From: Stramonita haemastoma
Lineage: Eukaryota > Mollusca > Gastropoda > Neogastropoda > Muricidae
Length of the DNA: 64,000 nt
Assembly (NCBI GenBank): GCA_030674155.1
Contig: CM060323.1
Span: 46,345,245 to 46,409,244, forward strand
Reading direction: 5' to 3'
Shown in pieces: positions 27,376 to 36,512 of the stretch. The position numbers were made by a program, and so were the translations under genes. Positions within the stretch are counted from its first letter, which is position 1, and every line of letters starts with the position of its first letter. Below the pieces are notes generated by a model, which saw only the letters and a list, made by a program, of their open reading frames with translations, had not been told where the DNA came from and ran no database searches.

Positions 27376-27731
27376 TACATGTAATGATGTATACAGTATT
27401 TAGCAATGTTTTGTTTTGATTATTCTTTCAGGTGGTGGGAGGAAGTGCAGCCAAACGTTATGGTGGAAAGCGTGTGCTAACAGTGGCTGTGTTGTTGTGG
27501 TCCTTGTCAACCATTATTGTACCACTTTGTTCACATTCCATCCATGCCCTCATATTTTCCCGCGTACTTCTTGGCTTGGGGGAGGGAGTCGGTGAGTAAT
27601 CAACGATGCTGGCTTCAATAATAAACTAATTGGAACCATAGTTGGCTAAAGCCAGTAAAACTACTAAAAGGAAAACACCTCCAAAACATACATTGTAAAT
27701 TTTGTAAATTTAACAATATAAATTTATGTAG

Positions 27732-27797
<66 letters not shown>

Positions 27798-27850
27798 TCA
27801 CTGTGTGTGTGTCTCACTGTGTGTGTGTCATGTGTGTGTGTGTGTGTATG

Positions 27851-27888
<38 letters not shown>

Positions 27889-28304
27889 CACCTTGGTATA
27901 GCGAAATTTGCAGAATTTTGTTTTTAATCGAATCAGAGTACCTGAAGTCTGTGCTACATTTTAATGCAGTTTTATTCAACGTTGAACATTGTTGTTGTTA
28001 ATAATATAAGAAAAGCATGTTTTTTCCTTTTATGTCATAGGAACTGATCACATTCAGGCAGTTGAATGCAATACTATAAGGTTACTTTTTTCTTTTGTCA
28101 GCTTCTTGAGCATGAAGTTTTTATTAAGTGGTAAAATGGCTCATTATGTAAAATTATACAGACATGTCTGTGTTAAACTGGTATTTGTGTATGTCTGTTG
28201 ATATTTTAAAGTCAATTGCTGTAGGTTTATTGTCTTGTTAAAAAAAAAGCAAAAAAAGCAATACCTATACCCCAAAAGGGGTTAAAGGAATTAAATCTCG
28301 AGTC

Positions 28305-28376
<72 letters not shown>

Positions 28377-28451
28377 ACGTGCGTGTGTGCGTGCGTGTGT
28401 GTGCATCTGTGTACTTGTGCATCTGTGTGCTTGTGTGTGTGTGTGTGTGTG

Positions 28452-28494
<43 letters not shown>

Positions 28495-28671
28495 CGTGTG
28501 TGTACACGTGTATGTACATGTGTGTATGTGTGCAGGTCTGCCTACAATATTTCACATCTTCGCTCATTGTATACCTGGAGAGGAGCGATCAAGGGCATTT
28601 GGCTATTTGGTGGCTTTTGGTTCCATTGGTCAAACTGTGGCTGCCTTGGTGAGAGGAACTATCTTTGACCA

Positions 28672-28734
<63 letters not shown>

Positions 28735-28743
28735 CTGTGTGTG

Positions 28744-28814
<71 letters not shown>

Positions 28815-29042
28815 TGTGTTTGTGTGTGAAGTTGTAACATTCACCCACTGTGACTTGTGTTCGAACTTCTTATATAATTTAAGGTTCAAACTGTTAGATA
28901 TTGTAAAGTGGTATATTTTTGTGTATGATAATTCTTGGAGTTGCGGAATGATTGAGTGTAAAAATTTATCGTACTTTGTATTCATGATCATGCTTCATGT
29001 GCGAGTGTGAGTAAGTGAGTGAGGAGTGCATGAGTGTGTGAC

Positions 29043-29086
<44 letters not shown>

Positions 29087-32000
29087 CACCTTCTGAGCAT
29101 TCACAGGGTTCGCGCTAGGATTTTTTAAAACCGGTACCGCGAGTTGCCATTTCAGAGATATCTTGACCAACTCCCCCAAAATCGGTCCCCAGAAAATAAA
29201 ATCCGGTACATACTGTGAACAAAACGAAACTATTCAGTGAGGGTGTGGGGGAGGGGGGGATTGTTCGGCAGCAAAACTAAATCAAATTGAACGCGAATCT
29301 CTCAGACTTGGGCTGCCGTGCTGCTGCCACTCGCTTCTTGGGCACGAAGCCACGCAGGAAATAGGTGTTTTTTTTCTAGCGCCTGTGTCACTGTCTGTGT
29401 CAGTCTGTTGTTTTGCATGGCATCATTCGTGTGACTTATATTCTTCTTTCTCGTTTCTATGCTTAGCGCTCATCTAGATCTTTCGTTCAATTTAGATTTA
29501 GTTTTCGACTCTTCTCTCTCAAAGCAAGGCGCAAATTCATAGTCATAGACCCTCTGATTTTCGCTTTTCGTAAGAGCAGGCCATCGTGTGCCAGTGGGAA
29601 CAGATGACATTTACAAAACTGCATGCACATGGGGACTGGATGTAAAAAAGCACAGGTGTGCTTATTCCATTAACCTCGATATAAAAGATTAAAAGAATAA
29701 AGAATAAATAAATTTAGGCCCCATTTACTCATTGTGAATGGAAATCACTGTCATGCCGAGAAGAGCGCGAAGCTCTATTCTTTCACAGTAAAGCTTGCTG
29801 TTCTGCGTGCTAGGCTAATTAAATGAGGCTGGCGCCAACGATGTTCGTCGGAAGGGGTGGGAAGGGGTAGGTGCGTAAGCACAGTACAGGCGCATGACAG
29901 ACTGTCAGAAAACATCACTTCAGACTTTTTTTTTGGAGACCGAAATCTAATCGGTCACAGGCAAACAGAATCGGTACGCGGTACCGGCTGCTTCGAAAAT
30001 TTTCGGTATTCCCTGTTTACAATCGGTAAAATACTGACAATTACCGGTTATCGCGAACCCTGCATTCAGCCCTAGAGAATTTTCTCTTTTATCTCTCTCT
30101 TTGTTCCTTCCTTGTTCCTTTTTTTTCTTTCTTGTCTATTTTCTGCCTTCTTGGTCCATTCTACTGTCTTTTTTTCTCAGAAAGACTTAAAATATAACAT
30201 TCTTTCCCTTGAAGTTTGATGTGCTGGGCCTGACTTGTTAGGTGCTTATCAGTAGTGCAACACATTTTCGCTTATAAATATGACAGACAACAATAGTTAC
30301 TGTCTTGAGTTTTTGTTGACAAAGAAGAAATACTGAATCTTGAAAAAATAAAGCAGTTTACCAGTAACTACATTTTAAACCGCCGCCGCTGTAGTCTAGT
30401 GGTTAGGGCGTTGGACTCGTAATCTAAAGGTTGCAGGTTCGATCCCAGCTTTCTGCTACGGCATTGTGCCCTTGGAAAAGGCACTTTACGGCTATTTTCT
30501 CACCCCACCCAGGTGTAAAAGGGGTACCAACCTGGTGTTGGGGGTTAACCCTGCGATAGACTGGCGTCCTATCCAGGGGGGAGTCTATGACTCTCAGTCG
30601 TTTAACGCCACAGAAACCGGGATAAGCACCGGCCTGATGAGCCTTAGGCTCGGGACAGACTTTAACTTAACATTTTAAACCAGTAACAGTAACTTGATAA
30701 CTTGATGGTTTGAACGACTTGATTATTTGATGTATCGAACAGCAACAACATGATGTATTGCTGGTTTTGCAGGTGTGCCCACACTTACCTTGGGAGTGGA
30801 TGTTTTACCTGTTTGGTGTGGGAGGCTTGGTGTGGCTGCTTGCCTGGCTCTCGCTGTACACTGAAAGGCGCAGCACTTTGGACCTGGAGGAAGAGTTTGT
30901 TGAGCCACCTAAAGTATGTCAGCATCATCCATTGTCCCTTTTTTTCATGCTTTTTTTATTTTTGTCATTTTTTTGTTTTTGTTGGTTTTTTTTTTTTTTA
31001 ATGAAATTTTGAATGAGTGTAAAATGCAAAGTATAATTATTATTATTATTTAAAAAAAAACAACCTATTTTAATTGTAAGGCTTTTTAGAGTGATTATGT
31101 AATTTCGAGTCTAAGTGAGTTATTACCAGTCTAAGATATTTATGTTTGATGTGAAAAAAAAGTGAAAAAAGGGAATGTGTGTCTATCATTGATTAACAAT
31201 AGGATAAAATGACCTGCACTGAAACCAAATTACAAGTCTGTAATAATAACTAAACAGCTTTGACAAATCAAAGATTAATACTGTTTTGGTTCAGTAGATG
31301 TATTATTGTGACATTGGAACAGTTTTGGATTGATCAAGATATTGTCACCTTGTTTGTTCACTAACATAAACATATGACCAGAAAGTGATGAAGAGTTTGT
31401 GGTGTACAGTACATCATCTTAGGAATGTATGTTATGAAGATTTAAAATACTCATTTTGAACTGAGTATGTATAAACAAAAAAAAAAAACAACAAAAAAAA
31501 CTGGGTATGTATGTTTTATAGAATTCTATTGAGGTTCAAACTTGGATGATATTTGAGATTGTCAAGTGTGTCAGCGTACCCCATTTTTAAACAGCCATAT
31601 CTCCAAAAGTATGAAAGATAGAGACTTCTTTTTGTTATAATGTTTTTTTTTAAGTTAGGTCTTATCTTTATGGTGATACAACTATGAGTTTTGAACATTA
31701 AAAGAAATAATTTAATTTTGGCTGCTGGTACCTAAGTTAGGTCTTATCTTTATGATGATATGACTATGAGTTTTGAACATTAAAATAAATAATCTAAGCT
31801 AGGTCTTATCTTTATGATGATATGACTATGAGTTTTGAACATTAAAATAAATAATCTAAGTTAGGTCTTATCTTTATGATGATGTGACTATGAGTTTTGA
31901 ATATCAAAACAAATAATTTAATTTTGGGCTGCCGTTACCTAGCACATACATGTTTATGGTATATCTGTGACGCAGGTGAATAACACCAACGTGAGGTGGA

Positions 32001-32470
32001 GCGAGTTTGTCTCTCACTGGGCGCTGTGGTCGGTGTACATCGCTCACTTCTGCATGAACTGGTCCAACTACATCATCATGCAGTGGCTGCCCACCTACCT
32101 GACGCGCAGCCTGGGTGCTAGTCCTGGCTCCATCATGTTCACTGCCGTGCCTTATATCATGAACTCTTTAGTGGGCGTTGGTGAGTTCCTTTTTTAGTGG
32201 ATCGGTATGGGTGGCTGGATAGCTAAGTGGTCAGAACGCCCGCTTTCCCCAAGTCAAGTTAAGCAGCATTGAGAGTGGTTACCAGTTGGATGGGTGATTG
32301 TTTGCGCTCCTTAGCTTCAGTGCAGTCCCCCAAGTTCACTCAGCTGTAAATGGGTACCTGCCCTCTTTAGGGTCAGGGAAGGTAAAGCAGCGAGGGAGAG
32401 GAGATGGGCGCTGCCCTCACTATGCTGGTCCCTAGATAAGCTGAGATCTCTGACACCTTGCTCCCCTAGG

Positions 32471-32566
<96 letters not shown>

Positions 32567-33340
32567 CACAAGTACTATTATAACAGCATGGCATTATAAA
32601 ACCTTACCTGTTTTAACTGAACAAAAATATTGACTCAATGACTGTGTAGAAAACAAGTTGCACTTAATCAGTTGCAACTTCCACTTTGTAAAACACAATT
32701 TCTCTAAGACTTTTTTCAAATGAAAAAAAGGCTTAAAATGAGAAAAAATTCTATTATCATGAATTGTTATCCTGATTGTATTGAAGAGGTATTTTGATAA
32801 ACTCTCTCACTCTGTCTCTGTCTCTGTCTCTGTCTCTCTGTCTCTGTCTCTGTCTCTCTCTGTGTCTCTCTCTCTCTCCTTTCTGTCTCTGTCTGTCTGT
32901 TTCTGTCTCTCTGTCTGTCTGTCTCTGTCTCTCCCACCCTCTCTCTGTCTCTGTCTCTCTCTCTGTCTGTCTCTCTCTCTCTGTCTCTCTCTCTCTCTCT
33001 CCCCCTATCTCTCTCTCTCTCTGTTTTTCTCTGGCATTTCATTTTTAGCTTATTATATATATATATCTCTATATCTATATATATCTATATATCTCTCTAT
33101 ATCTATGATATATATTTTTTATCTTTTTTTTGTCAGCGGCGGGTCATTTCGCGGACTCACTGATTGCCCAGAAGTGGACGGTGCTGTCGGTGAGGCGGCT
33201 GATGACCAGTGTGGGTCTGCTGGGTCCTGGCCTGTTCCTCCTCTTCTTCAGCGCCGTCAACAGTTTGCCTCTGGCTGTCTTGTGCGTGTGTGTGTGTGTG
33301 TGTGGGGTCAGTGTGGGGTTATGTGTGGGTGTGTGTGTGG

Positions 33341-33427
<87 letters not shown>

Positions 33428-33441
33428 GTCGCAAGGTTTTG

Positions 33442-33509
<68 letters not shown>

Positions 33510-34262
33510 GGAGAGAGAGAGAGAGAGGGGGGGGGGGGGGGGAGAAAGAGAGGGGAAGTTGAAAAGATCTCAGTGGTTAGCATACATTTTATGTGTGGGG
33601 AAGGTGATCATTATGAACAAAAATCAGTAATCTGATGGTTATAAAAGCTGGCTTTACAATTGTTATTCATTCAGCCTGATGAAGCTTCAGGATAGAAGTG
33701 AAAATTTGCTGAAAATACAGAGATGAAGCTGAACACAGTTGTGTTTTTATCATTATTTTACTGTTTTACCTCAACTGTGTGCTTGGAGGGAGTGGTGCCA
33801 GCAGAATTGAGGGTTTTTATCAAGTCAACTGTATATCATGTGCGTGTATATGTACTGCAGGGAATTTTGAGACTGTCCTGTCGCAGAAGCAAGTCTGGTG
33901 TTTTTGGCTATGTTTCATGTTTGGTTGAGTGTTGGTGTGTATATGTTTAGTGATGAGGGAGGAGAAGCCTTGTGGTTAGAGTGTTGTACTTGTCATTCAA
34001 CTGTCCTGAAGCCAAGAAGTCCTAGTTCACCCTGCTGTAAATGGGTACCTGCCCCCTTGAGGGTCAGGGAAGGTAAAGCAGCGAGGGAGAGGAGATGGGT
34101 GCCGCCCTCAATATGCTGGCCCCTAGAGAAGCTGAGGATGCCTCGCTCCCCTATGACCACATAGGTTATGGGACACCTTTACCTTTTACCTTTTTTAAAT
34201 TGAAGATGTGCATGTGTACAGGAATGCATACATGCCTGCATGCGTGTGTATGTTTGTGTGTG

Positions 34263-34322
<60 letters not shown>

Positions 34323-34791
34323 GTGTGTGTGAGTGTATGTGTGTGTGTTTGTGTGTGTGTGTGCGCGTGCGCATAATCATGTGCATGCCTTCCCATGCTC
34401 ACAGTTTATTGTAGGTACATTGTCTGGACACATTTCAATAATATCTCTGCCTGAAGTTGGAGTGCGCCTACCTTAACGCTAGGCAAAAATGGCTTAGTAC
34501 ACAAAAATCTAACTAGTTGTGAACGTTGGATCTCTTAGCCAAGGAAGGAAAAATAGAAATGTCAAAAGGATTTTTATTTAACATATATAAAAATGATTTT
34601 GTCCGCAGTTTTGTGTCCTTGTCCTTGGGTCTGAGTGCCTGCAATTCCTCTGGTCACCTCAGTAACCATGCTGAAATCGCTCCCAGTTATGCCGGAATCA
34701 CTTTCGCCATATCCAATACACTTGTAAGTTTTGTTCTGTTTTTGGTTGTTGTTTTTTTTCTCTAGTATTTGTGTTTTAATATTTTTAGAGG

Positions 34792-34853
<62 letters not shown>

Positions 34854-35549
34854 GGAGAGGAGGGGGGAGGGCAAAGATGAATCAATTATTATTTCTTTAG
34901 TGTAATAAAATGAGCAGAAATACTGTTTTTTCTTACATCAAAACATTGGGATAGAAAAAGTGCTATAGGGAACTTGCTCAACAATATGATAACAAGAGCT
35001 CTTCTTCATAAGCACACACAATCTAAAACATATATATACAAAATGATATTTTTGATTGATAAATGTCACGATAGATCATGCAACAAAATTTAGCAGAGAA
35101 AAATAAATGTGGGGAGGGAAATGAGAGGGTGAGGGAACAAGAGAAAAAATAGGAGATAAGGGGAGGGGTGTGGAAGGGTAAAGATAGGGGGGTTGGGGGG
35201 GGGGGGGGGGGAGGAGAAAGCAAATGAGTGAGAATTAATTTCCAGAGCAACAGTGAAATGTAACTTTGCCAAAACAAGAAAATGACACAATTTTTTTTGA
35301 TATATTTATTTTGTTTTATTTTATTTATTTATTTTTTAAAAAAGAAAATGACACAACTCTTATTCCTAGGACTGGGGGCAGGATGGGGGAGAGGGGTTGG
35401 GGTGGAATTGGAAGTAATTAAGCGAGAATTAATTTCCAAAACAAACAGTGAAATAGTTAGTACCAAAACAAGGAAATGACATCATTCTTATTCGTAGGAT
35501 TTGGGTAGCTTAAAAAAAAAAATTGCTACACTTTGTTGTAGTGCATATT

Positions 35550-35585
<36 letters not shown>

Positions 35586-36080
35586 AAATAATTGCTGCAT
35601 TTTGTTCATGCTGTTTTAATTTTTAATTTAATTTTATTATTATTATTTTAAAAATTCTTTTATATTGAGGATAATGGAATAAGCACTTGTGTGCTATTTT
35701 ACATCCAGTCCCTGTGTGTATGCAGTTTTGTAAATCTTGTCATCTGTTCCCACCGGCACACAATAGCCTACTCTTACGAAAAGCGGAACAGGATTTAACG
35801 TATGCGCAAGATGTTCTGCGTGCATTCGTACACGAGGCGTCTGTTGATAGTCTCATCCGAAGGACTTTTGGGGAGAGTGGAGTCAGCTAAGATTTTTTGT
35901 ATATACCAACATCTTGTTGTGCAGGCCACAATTCCGGGTATCACGTGCGGACCGTTGACAGCAGAGCTAGTGACCCAGTCTCACGGCCGGTGGTTACCCG
36001 TCTTCGTCATCGCTGCCGGCGTCAACTTCGTGGGAGCCATCATCTACCAGAGTCAGAGCGCGGCCAGTCAGGTCTTGTGA
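25049..36080 (+). CDS. MFS anion transporter, SLC17 / PHT4-like, whole gene
   Basis: Eight coding exons with matching phases sum to 1,242 nt (413 residues plus TGA). ATG at 25,049 opens an exon encoding a short cytoplasmic tail and TM1 ([17 protein letters not shown]). Family marks: loop 2-3 motif [15 protein letters not shown]4 motif [15 protein letters not shown] with the Arg and E-G conserved in SLC17, [16 protein letters not shown] in TM5, [10 protein letters not shown] in TM7, and [12 protein letters not shown] before TM11. These agree better with plant and algal PHT4 (probable anion transporter) sequences than with vertebrate SLC17A9; transported anion unknown. Expected location is a membrane with 12 TM helices, plasma or organellar. 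Introns are dominated by (GT)n, SINEs and a hAT-like MITE. No frame break seen. Confident in family, not in substrate. Confidence 0.9.
25374..25560. repeat. (GGT)n-(GT)n block and SINE-B fragment
   Basis: (GGT)n from 25,376, (GT)n to 25,473, (GGCAA)n, then reverse SINE-B end (TTTTACATCCAGTCCCCGCC) to about 25,556. Confidence 0.88.
25755..26212. repeat. A-rich (AAAC)n/(CAA)n low-complexity tract
   Basis: Runs of AAACAAAC, AAAAAAC and (CAA)n, densest at 25,780-25,975 and 26,150-26,212. In transporter intron 1. Confidence 0.9.
26288..26470. repeat. (GT)n and diverged SINE-B fragment
   Basis: (GT)n 26,290-26,372, then reverse SINE-B-like text (TGTATGCATGTGGTTTTGTAA, CCCATAGGCACAAGATAGCC). Confidence 0.75.
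26622..26776. repeat. (GT)n-(GTGC)n-(GA)n compound microsatellite
   Basis: GT, then GCGTGCGT units, then pure GA for about 68 bp. Confidence 0.95.
27294..27371. repeat. (AC)n microsatellite upstream of transporter exon 2
   Basis: Pure AC about 75 bp, ending 60 bp before the exon 2 acceptor. Confidence 0.95.
27432..27591 (+). CDS. SLC17/PHT4-like exon 2 (TM2-TM4)
   Basis: Acceptor ATTCTTTCAG, donor GTCG|GTGAGT, phase 0 to 1. Encodes [16 protein letters not shown], a TM3 rich in Leu/Val, and [12 protein letters not shown]. Confidence 0.92.
27734..27886. repeat. (GT)n with CTCACT interruptions
   Basis: Interrupted GT repeat in transporter intron 2. Confidence 0.95.
28304..28534. repeat. (GT)n up to the exon 3 acceptor
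   Basis: GT repeat with GTGC and TATG variants running to within a few bases of TGCAG at 28,531-28,535. The usual pyrimidine tract is absent. Confidence 0.95.
28536..28648 (+). CDS. SLC17/PHT4-like exon 3 (TM4-TM5)
   Basis: Acceptor GTGTGCAG, donor TTG|GTGAGA, phase 1 to 0. Encodes [19 protein letters not shown] and [15 protein letters not shown]. The exon lies between two long (GT)n tracts within tens of bases on each side. Confidence 0.9.
28674..28826. repeat. (GT)n starting 25 bases after exon 3 donor
   Basis: Long GT tract with two TACTCT interruptions. Confidence 0.95.
29045..29086. repeat. (GT)n next to the hAT-like MITE
   Basis: Short GT tract ending 17 bp before the MITE. Confidence 0.9.
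29104..30062. mobile_element. hAT-like non-autonomous DNA transposon (MITE) with nested SINE
   Basis: Ends carry inverted repeats CAGGGTTCGCG (29,104-29,114) and CGCGAACCCTG (30,052-30,062); subterminal ACCGGTA motifs recur in both orientations. Flanks repeat GCATTCA (29,097-29,103 and 30,062-30,068, the latter sharing the terminal G). No transposase frame. A SINE-B fragment sits at about 29,567-29,715. CAGGG termini fit hAT; the flanking duplication is 6-7 rather than 8 bp, so the superfamily is provisional. Lies in intron 3 of the transporter gene. Confidence 0.72.
30381..30670 (+). mobile_element. SINE-A copy with target-site duplication
   Basis: Full family match (head CGCCGCCGCTGTAGTCTAGT, B-box GGTTCGATCC). 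ACATTTTAAAC occurs on both sides (30,370-30,380 and 30,670-30,680), giving exact borders. Confidence 0.95.
30773..30913 (+). CDS. SLC17/PHT4-like exon 4 (TM6 and central loop)
   Basis: Acceptor GGTTTTGCAG, donor AAA|GTATGT, phase 0-0, 47 codons: [19 protein letters not shown] then an acidic loop ([12 protein letters not shown]). Confidence 0.9.
31014..31654. other. Transporter intron 4, no feature seen
   Basis: AT-rich sequence with short A- and T-tracts only. Confidence 0.5.
31655..31940. repeat. About 62-bp tandem repeat, four copies
   Basis: Unit TTAGGTCTTATCTTTATGAT, then ACTATGAGTTTTGAACATTA. The first and last copies share an extra AATTTTGGCTGC segment, so the middle copies arose by internal duplication. 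Ends 35 bp before transporter exon 5. Confidence 0.9.
31976..32180 (+). CDS. SLC17/PHT4-like exon 5 (TM7-TM8)
   Basis: Acceptor GTGACGCAG, donor GTTG|GTGAGT, phase 0 to 1. Encodes [34 protein letters not shown] and [13 protein letters not shown], matching W-x-P-T-Y and P-W/Y motifs of SLC17 members. Confidence 0.92.
32205..32563 (+). mobile_element. SINE-C copy ending in (AC)n
   Basis: GGCTGGATAGCTAAGTGGTC, GTTGGATGGGTGATTG and GGTAAAGCAGCGAGGGAGAG; continues directly into (AC)n 32,470-32,563. Confidence 0.88.
32798..33120. repeat. (CT)n/(CTGT)n and (TATC)n block before transporter exon 6
   Basis: Pyrimidine-only repeats for over 230 bp, then TATATC units, ending close to the exon 6 acceptor. 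Confidence 0.93.
33137..33281 (+). CDS. SLC17/PHT4-like exon 6 (TM8-TM9)
   Basis: Acceptor TTTTTGTCAG, donor CTT|GTGCGT, phase 1 to 2. Encodes [41 protein letters not shown] is a strong SLC17 marker. The donor is the first GT of a (GT)n tract that runs on for about 140 nt. Confidence 0.88.
33282..33545. repeat. (GT)n-(TA)n-(GA)n block from the exon 6 donor
   Basis: GT repeat from the donor itself to 33,423, (TA)n at 33,445-33,510, then GA and a G-tract. Confidence 0.95.
33957..34195 (+). mobile_element. SINE-C 3' part with altered head
   Basis: GCTGTAAATGGGTACCTGCC, GTAAAGCAGCGAGGGAGAGG, CTCAATATGCTGGCCCCTAG, ACATAGGTTATGGGACACC. Confidence 0.85.
34268..34372. repeat. (GT)n microsatellite
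   Basis: In transporter intron 6. Confidence 0.95.
34609..34723 (+). CDS. SLC17/PHT4-like exon 7 (TM10-TM11)
   Basis: Acceptor GTCCGCAG, donor CTT|GTAAGT, phase 2 to 0. Encodes [20 protein letters not shown] and [15 protein letters not shown], the S-N-x-x-D/E-I-A-P-x-Y/S-A/S-G signature of SLC17. Confidence 0.92.
34791..34869. repeat. (GA)n microsatellite
   Basis: In transporter intron 7, about 70 bp after the exon 7 donor. Confidence 0.95.
35655..35893 (-). mobile_element. SINE-B copy lacking its head
   Basis: Reverse orientation: TTACATCCAGTCCCTGTGTG, CACCGGCACACAATAGCC, ATCCGAAGGACTTTTGGGG. It ends 31 bp before the transporter exon 8; (TA)n lies at 35,557-35,581. Confidence 0.88.
35925..36080 (+). 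CDS. SLC17/PHT4-like exon 8 (TM11-TM12, C-terminus)
   Basis: Acceptor GTTGTGCAG, phase 0, stop TGA at 36,078-36,080. Encodes [32 protein letters not shown] and a short polar tail ending SQVL. Confidence 0.9.
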   Translation, partial: ATIPGITCGPLTAELVTQSHGRWLPVFVIAAGVNFVGAIIYQSQSAASQVL

Positions 36081-36460
36081 CCTCAGCCCCTACCTTCCCC
36101 CTCTCCCACCTCCCCTCCACCCCCCTCCCCTCCATTCCCCCCTTCCTGTCTTCCCAGTGCCCCTCTCCTCCTTCGTGAGTGTTTGTGTATGTTTGGATGA
36201 CGGAATGGGGTGGGGGAAGGGGAAGGTGTCACACTACCGATGTGTCTGTTTTATTTTCTTTCTCGGTTATTTTTCTCACCCACCCTTTTCAGCATGGCAT
36301 TGTGTGGAAGATAGTCATGGTGGTCACATCATTGTCCCTTCTTGGTCTGTATTGATCGATTGATCCATCGATGCTTCTATCCTCTTTTCAGTTGTGTGTG
36401 TGTGTGTATGTGTGGTGTGTGTGTTGTGTGTGTGTGTGTGTGTTGTGTGTGTGTGTGTGT

Positions 36461-36512
<52 letters not shown>

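Noticed and set aside
28304..28840. Long open frames made of repeated Cys-Val or Thr-His
   Set aside because: They are translations of (GT)n/(CA)n repeats, here and at many other places, and have no protein character.
32781..33635. 284-codon Ser/Leu/Val/Tyr-rich frame
   Set aside because: Mostly (CT)n, (TA)n and (GT)n; the transporter exon within it is read in another frame that splices correctly.
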